A DNA stretch of 64,000 nucleotides from Pleurostoma richardsiae (taxonomy: Eukaryota > Ascomycota > Sordariomycetes > Calosphaeriales > Pleurostomataceae): the NCBI GenBank assembly GCA_030052745.1, contig JANBVO010000001.1, forward strand, positions 2,170,001 to 2,234,000, written 5' to 3'. Below, piece after piece: positions 59,278 through 64,000 of this stretch. Within the stretch, counting starts at the first letter, position 1, and every line of letters begins with the position of its first letter. The notes below the pieces were generated by a model that was not told the origin of the DNA, ran no database searches, and saw only the letters and a program-made list of their open reading frames with translations. Both the position numbers and the translations under genes were made by a program.

Positions 59278-60110
59278 CTACTCGGGATCAAGAACGACCT
59301 CTCGAAGCTCAGGGTCTCGGACCCAGTCGACCCCGCTACCGGCCACTATGGCACTCGCGGTGCCCTTGATGATCTTCCACTTTTGGCGGCTGCGCTTCAG
59401 ATCCCGCTCTAGGCTCTCGCGCTCTTGTTTCGCCCTTGGGCTGTCAAAATCTCCTTCCTTAGCGCGGTTGGCCTCCTGGGCGAGGCTGATGACCTCCGCG
59501 GCCAGCTCCACGTTCTGGCGGCTGAACCGCAGACTCTCGGCCTCGGTGCTGGCAAGCTGATCGAGGATGCCTCGCAGTTCTGCCGACTGCTTTGACACGG
59601 CGACGGATGCCGAGTCGCGCTCCTCCACGTGTGGCAGGAGGTCCCTGCAGTTTTGTTCAGCGAGGATCGCTTACACTGCACTGAAGCTGCTCCTACGCAG
59701 CGCGTCGGAGATTGCCTACCTCTCGATAGGAGATGCGTGCGTGCTATTGTGTACGGCTCTCAGAATGGGGTTTACAGCCATAACATTCGCAACCGCTGAG
59801 TTCCGCAGGACATAAGCTGCTCTCGCGTCCAAGAGCTGATCTTGCGCCTCCTTGACATCTTCCACTGTAGCTTGAGTAGTGTGGGCTATGTTGCGGATTA
59901 GTCTGGTGGATATGGTAGTCAGTGATGGTCGGCGGACTCACGAGGTCTATAGGCCTGTCGTGCTCTAAGCATCGCGACCTGCAGCTGCAACTCTTGTAGC
60001 TTGTCGTAGAGCTCCAGCACATGCTCCTCGTCCGCAGATAGGAGGACTGTACCAGCAAGATCGTCGGCTGGGGCCACATCGACGTCTGCCATATCCACGT
60101 CTTGAGTCAT
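59278..60110 (-). CDS. CENP-H-like kinetochore protein
   Basis: Minus-strand exons 60110-59942, 59885-59720 and 59644-59278 join in frame to 233 residues. The N-terminus is acidic (M-T-Q-D-V-D-M-A-D-V-D-V) and is followed by coiled-coil stretches (L-E-L-Y-D-K-L-Q-E-L-Q-L-Q-V and later A-E-L-R-G-I-L-D-Q-L). The C-terminal block K-W-K-I-I-K-G-T-A-S-A-I-V-A-G-S-G-V-D-W then P-E-L-R-E-V-V-L-D resembles the conserved C-terminus of CENP-H (yeast Mcm16/Fta3 relatives). Known role: part of the inner-kinetochore CCAN complex with CENP-I/K. The first intron has an ACTAATC branch site and acceptor CATAG. Assignment rests on that one C-terminal motif, size and coiled coils. The gene is divergent from ATG11. 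Confidence 0.7.
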
Positions 60111-60678
60111 TGTAGCCGTGGAACAGGTAAAGAATGCCAGATGATCTCGTAAATGTTGAGTATGGAAGGCGAGACGAAATCGAGACGACAAACGTCTAAG
60201 TCGCGTCGCGTCACCATCCATCGAGCTTCACCAAGAATCGCGGCTTGAACGGGCCTCGAGTGTTCGTGATGTGGCTGAAGCTTGTGTGGCGCTTGTGGCC
60301 CGTGCCTGCTAGGCCGACGGCCCCCTGTCAATGAAACAACATCGAGTCACGAGGTAGCGCTCACGGCATCCTGTGAGCACTCAGCTGCGGATGACCAGTG
60401 GCTCTCCTGGAGCTTCTCATCTAGTCAGGAAGCAGTCACGCCTCCATTCGACACCGCAAGAGCAACGCACATAAAATCTGCCGGCGATACCTGTGTAGTA
60501 GGCATCCGCCGATGGCTTAGCATCCTTACCGCATTCTTTTCGCACCCGCCGTGCCCGGCAAGTGAAGCTATCCGTTATATTAGGCGTCTCGATACCTTAC
60601 GTTACCGCCCAAATCTTACTGTCTCGCCTCCGGGTCGATAAGCGACGCCCCGTAAGGACCGGAAGGAGATGTCTGGGA
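60111..60678. promoter_or_regulatory. Divergent promoter of CENP-H-like and ATG11 genes
   Basis: 568 bases separate the two start codons. No TATA box or known operator stands out. Confidence 0.5.
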
Positions 60679-63600
60679 ATGGCGACTCAGGTGTTGATTG
60701 CCCATACGGGCCAACGCCTGCATCTGGATACTTCGCAGCTCGCATCGTAAGCTTCTGTGTCGCTGTCTTTCTGCTTTGGGGTGCTTGTGTCATTGCTGGG
60801 ACGCTGTGCTGATCGGTAGCATCCTGCAGACTCGATGACTTCAGAGCCTCGGTCTCTAGGCAGAGCTCTATCCCCGTCCAATGCATCGTTGCCCTCACGA
60901 AGCAGGGGAAACCTGTCAAACCTCAGAATATCCAGACGGAGGTCCGTTCCAAGATCTGTCAAGACCCCAAACCTCACAGTGTCGGGCTAGGTTTGCTGAC
61001 GTCGACTTAAACATGCAGAAGGACATATGTGTCTACGACATACGAATATCTCAAGCCGCGTCTCCCGGAAGCTCCCCATCCGTCAGCGTCGAGCTCCCTC
61101 TGCCGAAACGGTACAATGTCCTCAGTCCTCCCAACACGATCGACGACACGAGATCGCTGCAGTCATGGCAGGAACTGTTCAAGGCACGCCGGGACTGGGC
61201 TATGAGGGTTGTCAAAGACTGCTCCCTGATGGCCCAGGCCACGCAAGAGCGCTATAGCGAGATGGATGCCATGATGACATGCCTCGATGCCGCTGTCGCC
61301 AACCTTGAAGAATATGTCAAGACCATCGAGCCCCGGTACCAGGAACTTCAGAGATGGGTCCCAGCGGCTCAGGAGGATTATGGTGCCTTGGTCACAAGAT
61401 GGGAGCAATACCTCGGACTGGCGCGCAACATACCGATCTCTCCGGACATGGTCCGCTTCATGACCGGGCGCAACTTGTCCGGAGGGAAAGGCAAGCCGTC
61501 GCGTCAGACGACACTGGAAGATTTGGTGGACCTGGAAACGGCACGGAAGGCTGGACGAATGGCGCCAGGAGCATTGCGAAAGTTCAACCAGCGAATGGCT
61601 GAGCTAGATAAAACAGCGAACCGTATGTTCCAGGGCTGCCAGGACCTTATTCGGGATTTTGAGCACACTGTTGCTCGGTCCACGTTGTCTCATGAAGGCG
61701 AATCCGCACAGCTGCTCCAGGACATCGATGCCGTGGCCAAGAAGATTGATACGGACTACCAGACAACATTAGAATACTCGACGTCGACACGGGACGTCCT
61801 ACAGGCCTCTAAGATAGCAGCTAATCATACCGAGCGCCTGCTTCCTTCTATCCGGAACCGGGCACTTGAAATGGACGAAATGCTGCGATATGCCACCCAG
61901 GCGCGGAATGCTCTGGCTGCTGAATCGGTTGACTTCATGCGCAGAATCACGGATGTCAACTCTTTGAGCACTAGCGTCAAGTCCCAGATCAACATTGTCA
62001 ACCAGGAGGAAGAACTAACAACCTTTGACTACCTGAGGCTCATTCAGCAGGTCCCTTACATGTACGCGACTTTCATTGTCGAGGCAATAAAGAGACGCGA
62101 GTGGTATCAAAAAGTCAAAGCGGATTCTTCCACGCTTGCAAACGAAATGGCTCTCTTTCAGGACGAGGAGATCAAGCGACGGCGCAAGTGGCACAAGTCC
62201 ATTGCTGGCGCTTATGGCCCAGATGTTCCTTCCGGTGAGAACAATGTCCCAGGCCTTGAGGTCAACCTGCTAGGTGAAGAGGAAGAGTGGCCGAGCATGA
62301 CCAAGAAGGACTTGGAAGAGTTCATCGAGACTCTGCAGCGACAGAAGGCCGACCCCGAACTCGTCAGTGACATTGGAAAGCTGATATCGGAACTCACCAA
62401 CCCTACCAAACAACAGTCAAAGCGCCTAAAGGCCTTCAAGAACGGTAGTATCCATGAAGCTGCCCTTGGAAGGAGCGGGCTGTTAATTCGAGGGGATGAC
62501 GAGGTGCTTCGAGCGCTGCAGGAAGACAAAGGGAAGCTGGAGAACAAGCTCAAGACTGCGGAGAGCCGCGTCCGACGGCTCGAGGACTTGCTTCACCGGC
62601 AAAGCCAAGCATCTCGGCCAACCCTGGGAAACCTCTTCCAGACGCCTAGTCAACAGCTATCTGAACGTAATGATTCTACCATTTCAGTGCGATCGCCGCG
62701 TATTTCCGACGACCGGCGACAATCGTCAGACTCTACTGCGGCCGAGGGCTTGCTACAGCGGATCCAGCATCTCGAGGGGGAGCTTGCCACTGAAAGGGAA
62801 CGCTCTGCTGTCTTCGAGAAGGAGTCGAACCACCGGGCCACACAGCAACAGGATCTGAAGGGACAGATGGAGGAAGCTAATTCGACCAAGAAGGATCTCC
62901 TCGAGAATATGGAAGCTTTGAAAAAGGAGTTCATAGAGGAGAGGAAGTCTCTTGAGGATGAGATTAAGCGACTTCACGCCCGGCTGGAAGACACTGAAGA
63001 TGAGATCGAGCATTTTGGGGAGTCGAGGGAGAACGAGAAGGCGACATATGACGAGAAAGTGCACTTCCTGGAAGAAGAGGTCGAGAGGCTCGCCAAAGAG
63101 AGGAAGGATGAGATGCTCAAAACCCAGGGTCAAGTAGACTTTTTGAGAAACGAGTCCCGGCTACAGCGGGAGCGAGTCAACGCGCTTGAGAAGCAGCTGC
63201 AGGCTGCCCGAGAGGAGGCCAAGTCGATGGCCGATCAACTCGAGAAGGCGGACGAAGTCAGTGAGACACAACTGCGGACGCTCAGGGAACTCCACGGCCA
63301 ACTCTCTCCGAACGATGCTGTCCCAGACGACCTTGGCGATCTCGTCGACAGTGTGACTAGCAAGTCGGCCGATGTTCTATCCAAGATTCAGGATGCTGAA
63401 CGCGGTATGTCGCTGCTCAAAGCAGACCTGGACTTAGCACACAATACGGTTAAGGACCTCAAAGGTGAAGTTTCTGCCACGAAGAGCTCATTGTCTAGCG
63501 AGGAAACGGTTTCTTTGCGCCTGCGAGAGACTCTTGCCGAAGAGAGAGCAAAGGTATCCGCTCTCGAGGGAGAGTTGGCTGCTGGCCGTGAGCAGCTCAA

Positions 63601-64000
63601 GGAGCTCCGCGTCAAGATTGCTGATGGTGAAACCGGCTCCGAAACTCTTCGCAAGAAGCTCGAGGATGGAGAGAAGAAGATCACGGCGATGGCCGAGGAA
63701 CTGGCGACAAAGCAATCTCAAGTCGGTTCCCTGGAGGAGGAGCTTCGCCTCTGCAAAGACCGCCTTGGGGAGACCGAGGCTAGCATGGAATCCCTCACCG
63801 GTCGCTTTGAGGCGCGCACAGAACGTGCGAAAGATCTGACCCAACGGCTGTATTCCCAGAATGACCGCCTGTGTCGGTTGCTGGAAAGGCTAGGCTTCTC
63901 CGTTACTCGCCAGGGCAGCAACATGTCCATCCAGAAAGTACCTCGCTCGGAGCGCTCATCTCAGAATCCAAACGATTCCAGCGACCCTGGGTCCTCCATC
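60679..64000 (+). CDS. atg11: Autophagy-related protein ATG11, 5' part
   Basis: Exons 60679-60746, 60830-60941 and 61019 to the right edge give about 1054 residues without a stop, so the C-terminal ATG11 domain lies outside. The start reads M-A-T-Q-V-L-I-A-H-T-G-Q-R-L-H-L-D-T and then L-D-D-F-R-A-S-V-S-R-Q-S-S-I-P, as in fungal ATG11. K-D-I-C-V-Y-D-I-R-I-S follows after the second intron. Residues about 100-560 hold the helical scaffold (W-Q-E-L-F-K-A-R-R-D-W-A, N-I-P-I-S-P-D-M-V-R-F). From about 580 on, long heptad-rich coiled coils dominate. Known role: scaffold for selective autophagy (pexophagy, mitophagy and, in yeast, the Cvt pathway), binding cargo receptors and Atg1/Atg9. Confidence 0.94.

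Overview
The window is nuclear DNA of a filamentous ascomycete (Pezizomycotina, most likely a Sordariomycete). The signs are genes broken by short GT-AG introns (about 45-110 nt, often with CTGAC/CTAAC-type branch sites), GC-rich coding exons, pyrimidine-rich leaders and ascomycete-type gene families (Zn2Cys6 activator, lipase-NACHT NLR, fungal YTH protein, Hsp30-type chaperone). Bacterial features (operons, Shine-Dalgarno sites, CRISPR, IS elements) are absent. Exon joins below were worked out by hand from splice signals and reading phase. Each numbered total is divisible by three.

Layout. 1-1043 (+): 3' part of a CDF metal transporter with a C25 run in an intron. 1758-5379 (+): alpha/beta-hydrolase-NACHT NLR, followed by a decayed ankyrin-like tail to about 5.9 kb. 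6304-12500 (-): STT4 phosphatidylinositol 4-kinase, divergent from 12950-13817 (+), proteasome subunit beta-6. 13.8-21.9 kb: an 8-kb stretch without recognisable genes. 21974-24132 (+): RRM-YTH RNA-binding protein. 25908-26552 (+): small heat-shock protein with a phased heat-shock element and an in-frame upstream presequence. 27385-28690 (+): SAM methyltransferase. 28949-29350 (-): LSM6. 30020-32497 (-): Zn2Cys6 regulator. 34949-36274 (+): nucleotidyltransferase-like protein. 36941-40276 (-): disordered protein with one membrane segment. 40866-42423 (+): alcohol-acetyltransferase-like enzyme. 42856-44556 (-): Gfo/Idh/MocA oxidoreductase. 45277-46035 (+): oligoribonuclease. 46893-48848 (+): phosphoglucomutase. 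49801 to about 52.1 kb (-): conserved-looking unknown protein of at least ten exons. 54907-55365 (-): NHP6 HMG-box protein with a probable 5'UTR intron. 59278-60110 (-): CENP-H-like kinetochore protein, divergent from 60679-64000 (+), the 5' part of ATG11.

Most genes are unrelated housekeeping genes (phosphoinositide signalling, proteasome, mRNA decay and splicing, RNA turnover, glycolytic branch point, chromatin, kinetochore, selective autophagy) interspersed with accessory genes (NLR, Zn2Cys6 factor, acyltransferase, oxidoreductase). I see no biosynthetic cluster. The Zn2Cys6 factor, acyltransferase and oxidoreductase lie within 15 kb, but a housekeeping-like disordered protein lies between them and no backbone enzyme is present. 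The most interesting points are the truncated NLR with its ankyrin remnant, the possible mitochondrial isoform of the small HSP with its promoter architecture, the many-exon unknown gene, and the large non-coding intervals.
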